NCBI GenBank assembly: GCA_038135065.1
Contig: JAYPWI010000046.1
Location: forward strand, 1-16,072
Source of the DNA: JAYPWI01 sp038135065
GTDB taxonomy: Bacteria; Actinomycetota; Acidimicrobiia; Acidimicrobiales; Poriferisodalaceae
Reading direction: 5' to 3'
Length of the DNA: 16,072 bases
In this document: positions 10,883 to 16,072 of the stretch, one piece after another
Layout of the letters: each line of letters begins with the position of its first letter
How positions within the stretch are numbered: position 1 is the stretch's first letter
Notes under the pieces: generated by a model
Told to the model about the DNA's origin: nothing
The model's database searches: none
What the model saw: the letters and a program-made list of their open reading frames with translations, nothing else
Translations under genes and position numbers: made by a program

Positions 10883-12217
10883 TCATCCCTCGGCCTCGCC
10901 GCTCCCCAGCTCCCACAGGCCACCCTCGGCCAACACCCCGGCCGTGCGATACAGCCCCAACTTGGCCCTGCTGTCGTCGATGTCGAGGTTGCGCATCGTG
11001 AGTTGGCCGATCCGATCGAGGGGCCCGAACGCCTGGTCGTCGACCCGCTCCATCGAGAGGCGATCGGGCTCATAGGTCAGGCCCGGACCGGTGGTGTCCA
11101 GCAGGGAATAGTCCTCGCCCCGGCGCAGGCGCAGCGTCACCTCGCCAGTGACCATGGAACCCACCCACCGCAAGAGCGGCTCGCGCAACATCAGGCTCTG
11201 GGGATCGAACCAGCGGCCCTCGTACAGCAGACGCCCCAACCGACGTCCCATCGTGCGGTAGTTCTCGATGGTGTTCTCGTTGTGGATCGCAGTCACGAGT
11301 CGTTCGTAGGCGATGTGCAACAAGGCCAAGGCCGGACCCTCGTAGATCCCCCGGGACTTGGCCTCGATGATCCGGTTCTCGATCTGATCACTCATCCCGA
11401 GCCCGTGCCGACCTCCGATGGCGTTCGCCTCGAGCACCAGCTCGACCTCGTCGGCGAACGTTCGGCCGTTGATGGCGACCGGCCACCCCTCTTCGAAGGA
11501 GACCGTGACGTCCTCGGGTTCGATGGCCACCGCCTGGTCCCAGTGGGCAACGCCCATGATGGGCACGACGATCTCCATCCCGGTGTCGAGTTCCTCGAGG
11601 GCCTTGGCTTCGTGGGTGGCCCCCCAGATGTTGGCGTCGGTGCTGTAGGCCTTCTCGACCGGGTCCCGATAGGGCAGGTCCCGAGAGGTGAGGAACTCAC
11701 TCATCCCCGTCCGACCCCCGAGTTCGTCCACGAACTCCTGGTCGAGCCACGGTTTGTAGATCCGCAGATTCGGGTTGGCCATCAACCCGTACCGGTAGAA
11801 CCGCTCGATGTCATTGCCCTTGTACGTCGAACCGTCGCCCCAGATGTCGACTCCGTCCTCTTTCATGGCCGCCACCAGCATGGTGCCCGTCACGGCCCGA
11901 CCCAGGGGTGTGGTGTTGAAGTAGGTCCGACCGGCGGTGGTGATGTGGAACGCCCCGCACTGCAGGGCCATGAGGCCTTCACGAACCAGTTCGGCCCGGC
12001 AGTCGACCAAGCGAGCAGCCTCGGCCCCGTATTGCAGGGCCCGGGCGGGAACCCCGCTGAGGTCGGGCTCGTCGTACTGACCGAGATCGGCGGTGTAGGC
12101 ATAGGGCACTGCACCGCGGTCCCGCATCCAGGCCACCGCAGCCGAGGTGTCCAACCCACCGGAAAAGGCGATCCCGACCCGTTCACCCACCGGTAGCGAC
12201 ATGAGTACCTTCGACAT
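10883..12217 (-). CDS. argG: Argininosuccinate synthase (long, about 445-aa type)
   Basis: The 444-residue enzyme joins citrulline and aspartate with ATP to give argininosuccinate in arginine biosynthesis. The ATP-pyrophosphatase loop AFSGGLDTS (17-25) is intact, as are YTADLGQYDEPD (41-52), GDGSTYKGNDIERF (127-140) and the citrulline/aspartate-contact region around NIWGATHE (196-203). The length matches the E. coli-like long form and not the roughly 400-aa form. I chose the ATG at 12217 because MSKVLxSLPxGERVGIAF is the familiar N-terminus of this form. A TTG three codons upstream is in frame, and an ATG at 12202 preceded by GAAGG is possible. A GGAGG ends only 2 nt before the ATG, too near for normal use. 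argH is not in the window. The gene is divergent from the M20 amidohydrolase gene, which could belong to the same pathway. Confidence 0.96.
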   Translation of the reverse strand: MSKVLMSLPVGERVGIAFSGGLDTSAAVAWMRDRGAVPYAYTADLGQYDEPDLSGVPARALQYGAEAARLVDCRAELVREGLMALQCGAFHITTAGRTYFNTTPLGRAVTGTMLVAAMKEDGVDIWGDGSTYKGNDIERFYRYGLMANPNLRIYKPWLDQEFVDELGGRTGMSEFLTSRDLPYRDPVEKAYSTDANIWGATHEAKALEELDTGMEIVVPIMGVAHWDQAVAIEPEDVTVSFEEGWPVAINGRTFADEVELVLEANAIGGRHGLGMSDQIENRIIEAKSRGIYEGPALALLHIAYERLVTAIHNENTIENYRTMGRRLGRLLYEGRWFDPQSLMLREPLLRWVGSMVTGEVTLRLRRGEDYSLLDTTGPGLTYEPDRLSMERVDDQAFGPLDRIGQLTMRNLDIDDSRAKLGLYRTAGVLAEGGLWELGSGEAEG

Positions 12218-12225
12218 GGCCTCCA

Positions 12226-12231
12226 ACGCTA
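12226..12231 (-). promoter_or_regulatory. Candidate -10 element of argG (near-leaderless)
   Basis: On the minus strand TAGCGT lies 8 nt upstream of the argG ATG at 12217, so transcription would begin at or one to two bases before the start codon. This would explain why the GGAGG at 12224-12220 is too close to serve as a normal ribosome-binding site. No -35 box is visible. Confidence 0.35.
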
Positions 12232-12267
12232 CCGATCCGACCGCCCACCAGGGAATCCTTCATCTTC

Positions 12268-12273
12268 TAGGAT
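12268..12273 (+). promoter_or_regulatory. Candidate -10 element of the M20 amidohydrolase gene
   Basis: TAGGAT fits TANNNT and equals the hexamer upstream of the aminotransferase gene. Transcription would start near 12280, immediately before the inverted repeat at 12282-12311. It is flanked by the short inverted repeat TCATC/GATGA (12260-12264 and 12271-12275), which might be an operator. If this -10 is used, the 13-codon leader frame beginning at 12272 cannot be on the transcript. Confidence 0.35.
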
Positions 12274-12313
12274 GACCACTCAGGCCCCCGCAGGGCCGAC
12301 AAAGGGGGCCTAG
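12272..12313 (+). other. Possible 13-codon leader peptide (uORF) abutting the M20 start
   Basis: An ATG at 12272 opens a frame of 13 codons (MTTQAPAGPTKGA) ending in TAG at 12311-12313. The real gene's ATG follows at once at 12314. Ribosomes finishing the leader would therefore be placed on the next start and would also melt the inverted repeat inside it. It has no visible Shine-Dalgarno and overlaps a candidate -10, so it is only translated if transcription begins upstream of 12272. No run of arginine codons is present, so this is not a classical amino-acid attenuator. Confidence 0.2.
12282..12311 (+). promoter_or_regulatory. Hairpin that would sequester the M20 ribosome-binding site
   Basis: AGGCCCCC (12282-12289) and GGGGGCCT (12304-12311) are a perfect 8-bp inverted repeat with a 14-nt loop. 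The right arm contains the only Shine-Dalgarno-like sequence (AAAGGGGG, 12301-12308) and ends two bases before the ATG at 12314. Seven of eight pairs are G-C, so the RNA stem should be stable and should limit initiation unless it is opened. Confidence 0.5.
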
Positions 12314-13474
12314 ATGACGTCCGAGCTGACGGCACTCGAACTCGCAGAACGGGTCGGCGAGCTCGTCCGCATTCCGAGCGTGAACCCCGGCCACGCAGGA
12401 CCCGTGTCGGGCGACGATGGCGAACGCCCCATGTCGGCGTGGATGGCCGAGCGTGCAGCCGACCTGGGAGCCGACGTCACGGTGCACGACGTCGAGGATG
12501 GCCGGTGCAACGTGTACGCCCGCTTCGAGGGCCAATCGGATCGAGCCATCGTGGTGGATGTGCACCTCGACACGGTGGGTGTCGAGCACATGACCGACGA
12601 TCCGTTCGACGGTCGGATCGAGGACGGCCGGGTGTACGGCCGGGGTTCGGTCGACACCAAGGCCACCCTGGCCCTGGTGCTCGGTGTACTGCAGGAGATG
12701 CAGGCGTCGGGCGAACGGCCAGTGCCGACGGTGAACGTGGTGGGGACGATTTCCGAGGAGTTCGGCGGCCTGCTCGGCGCCACGGCCTATCGGGACTGGT
12801 TGCTCGAGCGGGGACAGCGCATCGATCAGATGATGGTGGCCGAGCCGACCATGTGTGCCCCCGTGCACGGCCACAAAGGTGGCCTCGGTCTCGAGGTGAC
12901 CGTGCACGGTCACGCCGCACATTCCTCGAAGCCCCACCTGGGCAAGAACGCCATCTCGGCGGCCGCTCGCATCATCATGGCTATCGACGCCGAACAGGAG
13001 CGGTTGGCCGCCCAGACACCGACCACCGCGGTGGGCAACGGCACCATCTCGTGCAACGAGATCGGTGGTGGGGTGGCTCGCAACATCATCCCCGATGCCT
13101 GTTCGCTGTACGTCGGGCGCCGGTCGGCCCCCGGTGAGATCCCCGAGGAGCTGTTCGACCAACTGTCCGCACTCATCAGCGGCGCGGCGGCGCCCCTCAC
13201 CACCACCATCGAGCTGGCCAACGGGTTCGGGAGCGGCGCCTTCTACCAGGACCCCGACTCCCCCCTCGTCCGAGCCCTCTCCGCTCTCGCCGACACCCAA
13301 CCCGACACCGCCGACTACGGGACCAACGCCCTCCGCTACGGGGAGGTCGCCGACGAGATCGTGGTCTACGGCCCTGGCTCGATCGACCAGGCCCACCAAG
13401 CGGTGGAATGGGTCGACATCTCCCAACTCCAGCGGGCGGCCGATGTCTACCGGCGCCTGCTACGCCAGGGCTGA
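12314..13474 (+). CDS. M20-family zinc amidohydrolase, ArgE/DapE-like (probable N-acyl amino-acid deacylase)
   Basis: The 386-residue protein has the two-domain M20 layout. The metal and catalytic residues are visible: H84 and D86 in VDVHLDTVG (81-89), bridging D114 in GRGSVDTKATLA (109-120), the catalytic base E148 and ligand E149 in TISEEFGG (145-152), E177 in VAEPT (175-179), and H361 in GPGSIDQAHQAVEWV (353-367). The dimerisation domain contains HGHAAHSSKPHLGKNAI (198-214). The GPGSI-QAH ending is typical of acetylornithine deacetylase and succinyl-diaminopimelate desuccinylase. Divergence from argG favours an arginine-pathway role such as N-acetylornithine deacetylation, but many M20 proteins act on dipeptides or N-acyl amino acids, so I leave the symbol empty. 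Its translation start lies against a stable hairpin and a possible leader frame. The stop is 3 bp from the convergent deoD stop. Confidence 0.87.
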   Translation: MTSELTALELAERVGELVRIPSVNPGHAGPVSGDDGERPMSAWMAERAADLGADVTVHDVEDGRCNVYARFEGQSDRAIVVDVHLDTVGVEHMTDDPFDGRIEDGRVYGRGSVDTKATLALVLGVLQEMQASGERPVPTVNVVGTISEEFGGLLGATAYRDWLLERGQRIDQMMVAEPTMCAPVHGHKGGLGLEVTVHGHAAHSSKPHLGKNAISAAARIIMAIDAEQERLAAQTPTTAVGNGTISCNEIGGGVARNIIPDACSLYVGRRSAPGEIPEELFDQLSALISGAAAPLTTTIELANGFGSGAFYQDPDSPLVRALSALADTQPDTADYGTNALRYGEVADEIVVYGPGSIDQAHQAVEWVDISQLQRAADVYRRLLRQG

Positions 13475-13483
13475 GAATCAGCC
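13469..13483. terminator. Short hairpin spanning both convergent stop codons
   Basis: GGCTGA-GAA-TCAGCC is a perfect 6-bp inverted repeat with a 3-nt loop. The two arms contain the TGA of the M20 gene (13472-13474) and the TGA of deoD (13480-13478 on the minus strand). It could act as a compact bidirectional transcription terminator, although neither side has a T-run. The symmetry is unusually economical, with both genes ending inside the same stem. Confidence 0.35.
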
Positions 13484-14194
13484 GGCGGCGACGGCAACCT
13501 CGAGGGCGTAGGTGATCATCTCGTCGAGCGTGCTCTGACGTTCCTCTGCGCTGAGGTGCTCTCCCCTGATGAGGTGGTCGGTGGTCGTCACCACGCTCAG
13601 GGCACGACGACCCTCTGCCCGAGCGATGGCGTACAGCCCCGCCGTTTCCATCTCGACGGCGAGCACACCGTCGTCGACCATGCGCTGATCGAGATCGGGG
13701 TCGGGCTCGTAGAAGATGTCCGACGTGAACACCTCGCCTTCGGCCACGTCCAGGGTCATCCGGTCGGCGACCCCACGGGCCACCTCGAGGAGGTCAGCCG
13801 ACGGGGTCAGGAGGTCCTGCCAGCCGTCGCCCAGTAGTTGGGCAGGGACTGCGGAGTTCGTCCGGCACCGAGTGGGGACGACGATGGTACGCAGGTCCAT
13901 GGCGGGATCGAACACCCCAGCGGTGCCGACCCGAATGATGGTCTGCACGTCGTAGAACCGGTAGAGCTCGGTGATGTAGATGGCTGCGGATGGAATGCCC
14001 ATCCCTGAGGGGATCACCGACACGGGCACCGATCGGTACGTACCCGTGTAGCCAGAGCAGTTCCGGATGTTGTTGACCAGCCGGGCCCCCTCGAGATGTT
14101 GTTCGGCGATGTAGGCAGCCCGGAGGGGATCACCGGGCATGAGCACGACCGGGGCGATCTCACCCGCTTCGGCCGCAATGTGGGGTGTGGGCAT
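13478..14194 (-). CDS. deoD: Purine nucleoside phosphorylase, DeoD (hexameric) type
   Basis: The 238-residue protein matches E. coli DeoD in length and in order of motifs. It cleaves purine (deoxy)nucleosides with phosphate to free base and (deoxy)ribose-1-phosphate. Matching active-site residues are H5 (MPTPH), G21 and R25 in MPGDPLRA, R44, R88 in IIRVGTAG, E181-M182-E183 in AVEMETAGLY, T205-D206 in TTTDH (S-D-H in E. coli) and R219 in EERQST. The ATG at 14194 is preceded by AGGAGG with 4-nt spacing and overlaps the rimK stop (TGATG). The gene is therefore the third of a coupled rimB-rimK-deoD cluster, an unexpected pairing of nucleoside salvage with protein glutamylation. It looks intact and active. 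Confidence 0.93.
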   Translation of the reverse strand: MPTPHIAAEAGEIAPVVLMPGDPLRAAYIAEQHLEGARLVNNIRNCSGYTGTYRSVPVSVIPSGMGIPSAAIYITELYRFYDVQTIIRVGTAGVFDPAMDLRTIVVPTRCRTNSAVPAQLLGDGWQDLLTPSADLLEVARGVADRMTLDVAEGEVFTSDIFYEPDPDLDQRMVDDGVLAVEMETAGLYAIARAEGRRALSVVTTTDHLIRGEHLSAEERQSTLDEMITYALEVAVAAG

Positions 14195-15435
14195 CAGACC
14201 TCCTCTGCCTCGTCAAGCCCGTCCTCCTCGGACGGTGGCATGTCGTGACTGATCGGCTCGTCAGGCAGTGGTTTGACCGATGGTCGAGCCCGGCGCCGGC
14301 GGCGCTCGGGCACCAGGTCTCGCATGTTCTCCAGCTTGCCGAAGCACAACAGACGGTCGTCGGGCTCGAGCACCCGAGACGAGCGTGGGTTGGGGATCAC
14401 CCGGGTACCGCGGGTGAGGGTCAGCACGGTGATATCCCGTTCAGCCAGGCCTGATTCCGCAATGGTCGAGCCGACGGACGGCCAGGACTCGCCGATCGCC
14501 AGCTCGGCACCCCCGTAGCCGGTGCTGACCGACAACCGTTGCCGCACGTCGAGTTCGGGGAACGCAACCTGGCTTTCAATGAAGTCGACGATGGCGCCAG
14601 CGACGTCGAGGCTGGTTGCCCGTTCGATGCCCTCGAGTCCCGGCGACGAGTTGACCTCCATCACCAGAGGGCCCCGATCGGATTCCAGCATGTCCACACC
14701 GGCCACCCGCAACCCCATGATCTGGGCTGCTCGTACCGCTGTGTTCGCCGCCTCGTCGTCGATGTCGACCGGTTCGACGGTGCCTCCACGATGAACGTTG
14801 GAACGGAACTCCTCGCCGCCCGCTCGGCGGCGCATCGCAGCCACGACCCGGTCACCCACCACCAGCGCTCGCAGGTCGGTTCCCCGGCTCTCCGCAATGA
14901 ACTCCTGCAGCAACACGTTTTGACGGGTGGACTGCAGGGTTTGGATCACGGCCTCTGCCACCTTGCGCTCAGGGGCGAGGATGACACCGATGCCCTGGGT
15001 GCCCTCCAGCAGCTTGATGACGACTGGAGCGCCGCCCACTCGCTCGATGGCCGGGAGCACGTCCTTTCGGTCCCGGGCGAAGGTCGTGCGGGGAATGCCG
15101 ATGCCATGGCGGGCCAGGATCTGCATCGCCCGCAACTTGTCCCGGGAGTTCGCGATGCCATTGGCGGTGTTGGGGGTGTAGACGTCCATCTGCTCGAACT
15201 GGCGCACCACGGCCATGCCGAAGAAGGTGATCGAGGCCCCGATCCGAGGGAAGACGGCGTCGTACTCAGACAGAGGTTTACCCCGGTACTGCAGATCGGG
15301 TTGCGCTTCGGAGAGGTCGATGGCGAACCGGAGTGTGTTCAGCACCCGGACATCGTGACCTCGCTCGAGAGCAGCCGATCGCAACCTCTGGGTGGAGTAT
15401 GAGTTCGGCGCCCTCGACAGCACGGCGAGCTTCAT
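14194..15435 (-). CDS. rimK: RimK-type ATP-grasp glutamate ligase fused to a C-terminal TrkA_C (RCK_C)-like domain
   Basis: The 413-residue protein has two parts. Residues 1-290 are RimK: an N-terminal domain (MKLAVLSRAPNSYSTQRL, 1-18), the pre-ATP-grasp segment DAVFPRIGASIT (59-70) and the ATP-grasp domain. K100, K141 (VVIKLLEGTQGIGV, 138-151) and E178 (LLQEF) contact ATP; D248, E260 and N262 (VMEVNSSPG, 258-266) are magnesium ligands. E. coli RimK is about 300 aa and adds glutamates to the C-terminus of ribosomal protein S6. Residues about 309-375 are extra and read like a TrkA_C/RCK_C domain: GESWPSVGSTIAESGLAERD (315-334), VIPNPRSSRVLEPDDRLLCFG (346-366; key P348, P350, L356, D359). RCK_C domains in other proteins bind small ligands. 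The tail has a basic patch (377-384) and then an acidic end. AAGGAGG lies 6 nt before the ATG, which overlaps the rimB stop by ATGA. The true target could be S6 or another protein. Confidence 0.87.
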   Translation of the reverse strand: MKLAVLSRAPNSYSTQRLRSAALERGHDVRVLNTLRFAIDLSEAQPDLQYRGKPLSEYDAVFPRIGASITFFGMAVVRQFEQMDVYTPNTANGIANSRDKLRAMQILARHGIGIPRTTFARDRKDVLPAIERVGGAPVVIKLLEGTQGIGVILAPERKVAEAVIQTLQSTRQNVLLQEFIAESRGTDLRALVVGDRVVAAMRRRAGGEEFRSNVHRGGTVEPVDIDDEAANTAVRAAQIMGLRVAGVDMLESDRGPLVMEVNSSPGLEGIERATSLDVAGAIVDFIESQVAFPELDVRQRLSVSTGYGGAELAIGESWPSVGSTIAESGLAERDITVLTLTRGTRVIPNPRSSRVLEPDDRLLCFGKLENMRDLVPERRRRRARPSVKPLPDEPISHDMPPSEEDGLDEAEEV

Positions 15436-15920
15436 CGGTGGCCTCCTTCGTCGTGCTGCGGATCAACGAGGAAGGACCGACCCGCGTCGACGAGGAAACG
15501 TCGGCGCAGGGCCTGCCTCCCGATGAGGATCGGAAATCCCATGTCACTCCGATCGGTGAGGGTCATCTCGATGGTGAACCGGCGCCCGCCCAACACGATG
15601 GCGGTGCGAATGACGATGCGTTCCTCGACCTGGCCGTTGGAACTCTTCACCCTCCGCACGTCATGGATCGGCGAACGAACCCGCAACAAGCGAGCTGGAC
15701 GACTGGAGTCTCGAACGTCGAAGCTCACCACATCCAGCTGGTCCTCGACAGCACTGTGGTGCACGACGATGCCCGTCGCATTGAGGGCCGAGGTGCGAGC
15801 TCCGGTGTCCATCTTGGCGACGACGCCCTCGAGGCCCAACTCTGGGAGCGACAGCCGCTCCCGCCAACCGATGACCCGCGTCGACACGATCGCCACGGCC
15901 AAAGTGTCGCGCATCGGCAC
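15432..15920 (-). CDS. rimB: RimB-like retropepsin-fold protease ('ATP-dependent zinc protease' family)
   Basis: The 162-residue protein carries the family's aspartic-protease signature KMDTGARTSALNA (36-48), with D38 as the likely catalytic aspartate. The second conserved block is DMGFPILIGRQALRRRFLVD (126-145), followed by the usual AGRSFLVDP (146-154). Despite the old name, the fold is retropepsin-like. In Pseudomonas, RimB works with RimK and RimA to control glutamylation of ribosomal protein S6. Position directly upstream of rimK, overlapping by ATGA, supports the same partnership. I chose the GTG at 15920 because GAAAGGGGG on the minus strand ends 7 nt before it; the ATG two codons later (15914) is the alternative. 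There is no signal peptide, so a cytoplasmic location is expected. The gene heads the rimB-rimK-deoD cluster. No RimA-like EAL phosphodiesterase is in the window. Confidence 0.85.
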   Translation of the reverse strand: MPMRDTLAVAIVSTRVIGWRERLSLPELGLEGVVAKMDTGARTSALNATGIVVHHSAVEDQLDVVSFDVRDSSRPARLLRVRSPIHDVRRVKSSNGQVEERIVIRTAIVLGGRRFTIEMTLTDRSDMGFPILIGRQALRRRFLVDAGRSFLVDPQHDEGGHR

Positions 15921-15964
15921 CGTGCAACCCCCTTTCGGACTACTAGCCTCGTGAAGCGATCACA

Positions 15965-15982
15965 GGCCCGGCCGGCCGGGCC
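15965..15982. repeat. Perfect 18-bp palindrome in the rimB divergent intergenic region
   Basis: GGCCCGGCC is followed at once by its reverse complement GGCCGGGCC, with no spacer. It lies in the 113-bp region between rimB (starting 15920, minus) and the gene starting near 16034 (plus). A CACAAT hexamer at 15983-15988, a possible plus-strand -10, adjoins it. It may be an operator for a dimeric regulator serving both genes; chance in GC-rich DNA is the alternative. Confidence 0.4.
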
Positions 15983-16033
15983 CACAATGGGTGCACGGCA
16001 CGAGAGCGGCCGAGGCATGGAGGAGGACGAAGG

Positions 16034-16072
16034 GTGGCTGACCGAGGAGATGATGGTCCTCTGGGATCGGGA
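16034..16072 (+). CDS. Start of an unidentified plus-strand gene (truncated by window edge)
   Basis: A GTG at 16034 is preceded by AGGAGG (16021-16026) at an ideal 7-nt spacing and opens a frame of 13 codons, VADRGDDGPLGSG, to the window end. This is too short to recognise. A competing start is the ATG at 16017 in another frame, giving MEEDEGWLTEEMMVLWDR, which looks protein-like but has only a poorly placed purine stretch before it. One of the two is probably real; the Shine-Dalgarno favours the GTG. The gene is divergent from rimB. Confidence 0.35.
   Translation, partial: MADRGDDGPLGSG

Noticed and set aside
9794..12196. An 800-codon open frame on the plus strand covering the ROK kinase and argG genes
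   Set aside because: It is antisense to two genes with complete, recognisable motifs. Its own translation is rich in G, P, R, H and D with no family motif, as expected for the opposite strand of GC-rich coding DNA. It also starts inside the second carboxyltransferase gene.
12260..13426. A 388-codon minus-strand frame opposite the M20 gene
   Set aside because: Antisense to conserved zinc-ligand motifs, compositionally a shadow, and running through the argG/M20 regulatory gap.
14539..15402. A 287-codon plus-strand frame opposite rimK
   Set aside because: Antisense to the ATP-grasp motifs and histidine/glycine/aspartate-rich without any family signature.

Overview
The window is GC-rich DNA, densely packed with genes and strongly third-position-GC biased. 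Several genes begin with GTG or sit directly downstream of a TANNNT-type -10 element, as in leaderless transcripts. A monomeric NADP isocitrate dehydrogenase, carboxyltransferases of the long-chain acyl-CoA carboxylase type, and the long form of argininosuccinate synthase all point to a member of the Actinomycetota. An acidimicrobial or related environmental lineage is my guess; it is an inference from gene content and style, not a phylogenetic result. I see no mobile elements, CRISPR arrays, tRNAs or rRNAs.

Layout. Positions 1-243 (minus) hold the N-terminal end of a branched-chain amino-acid aminotransferase. It is divergent from a tightly packed plus-strand operon (341-4341): a fused enoyl-CoA hydratase/3-hydroxyacyl-CoA dehydrogenase, an acyl-CoA-dehydrogenase-fold flavin monooxygenase, and an adducin-type class II aldolase homologue. 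This looks like a small catabolic (acyl-CoA or aromatic) operon. A 210-bp gap with hairpins and a promoter leads to icd (4552-6771). After an icd-distal hairpin come two overlapping plus-strand carboxyltransferase genes (6854-9831). Then come two convergent minus-strand genes, argG (10883-12217) followed by a ROK-family sugar kinase (9866-10843). Divergent from argG is an ArgE/DapE-type M20 amidohydrolase (12314-13474). It faces a minus-strand cluster, rimB-rimK-deoD (15920 down to 13478), whose genes overlap each other. A divergent gene begins at about 16034 and runs off the end.

Most interesting points. (1) The RimK-type glutamate ligase carries a C-terminal TrkA_C/RCK_C-like domain, then a basic patch and an acidic tail. 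It is translationally coupled to a RimB-like retropepsin-fold protease and to a purine nucleoside phosphorylase, which suggests a ligand-regulated glutamylation/deglutamylation module. (2) The two tandem carboxyltransferases look reciprocally eroded. The upstream one keeps the C-domain motifs and has lost N-domain ones; the downstream one is the reverse. This predicts an obligate heteromeric carboxyltransferase with only half of its interfaces active. (3) The M20 gene has a perfect 8-bp inverted repeat that would bury its ribosome-binding site, overlapped by a 13-codon leader frame whose stop codon abuts the start codon.
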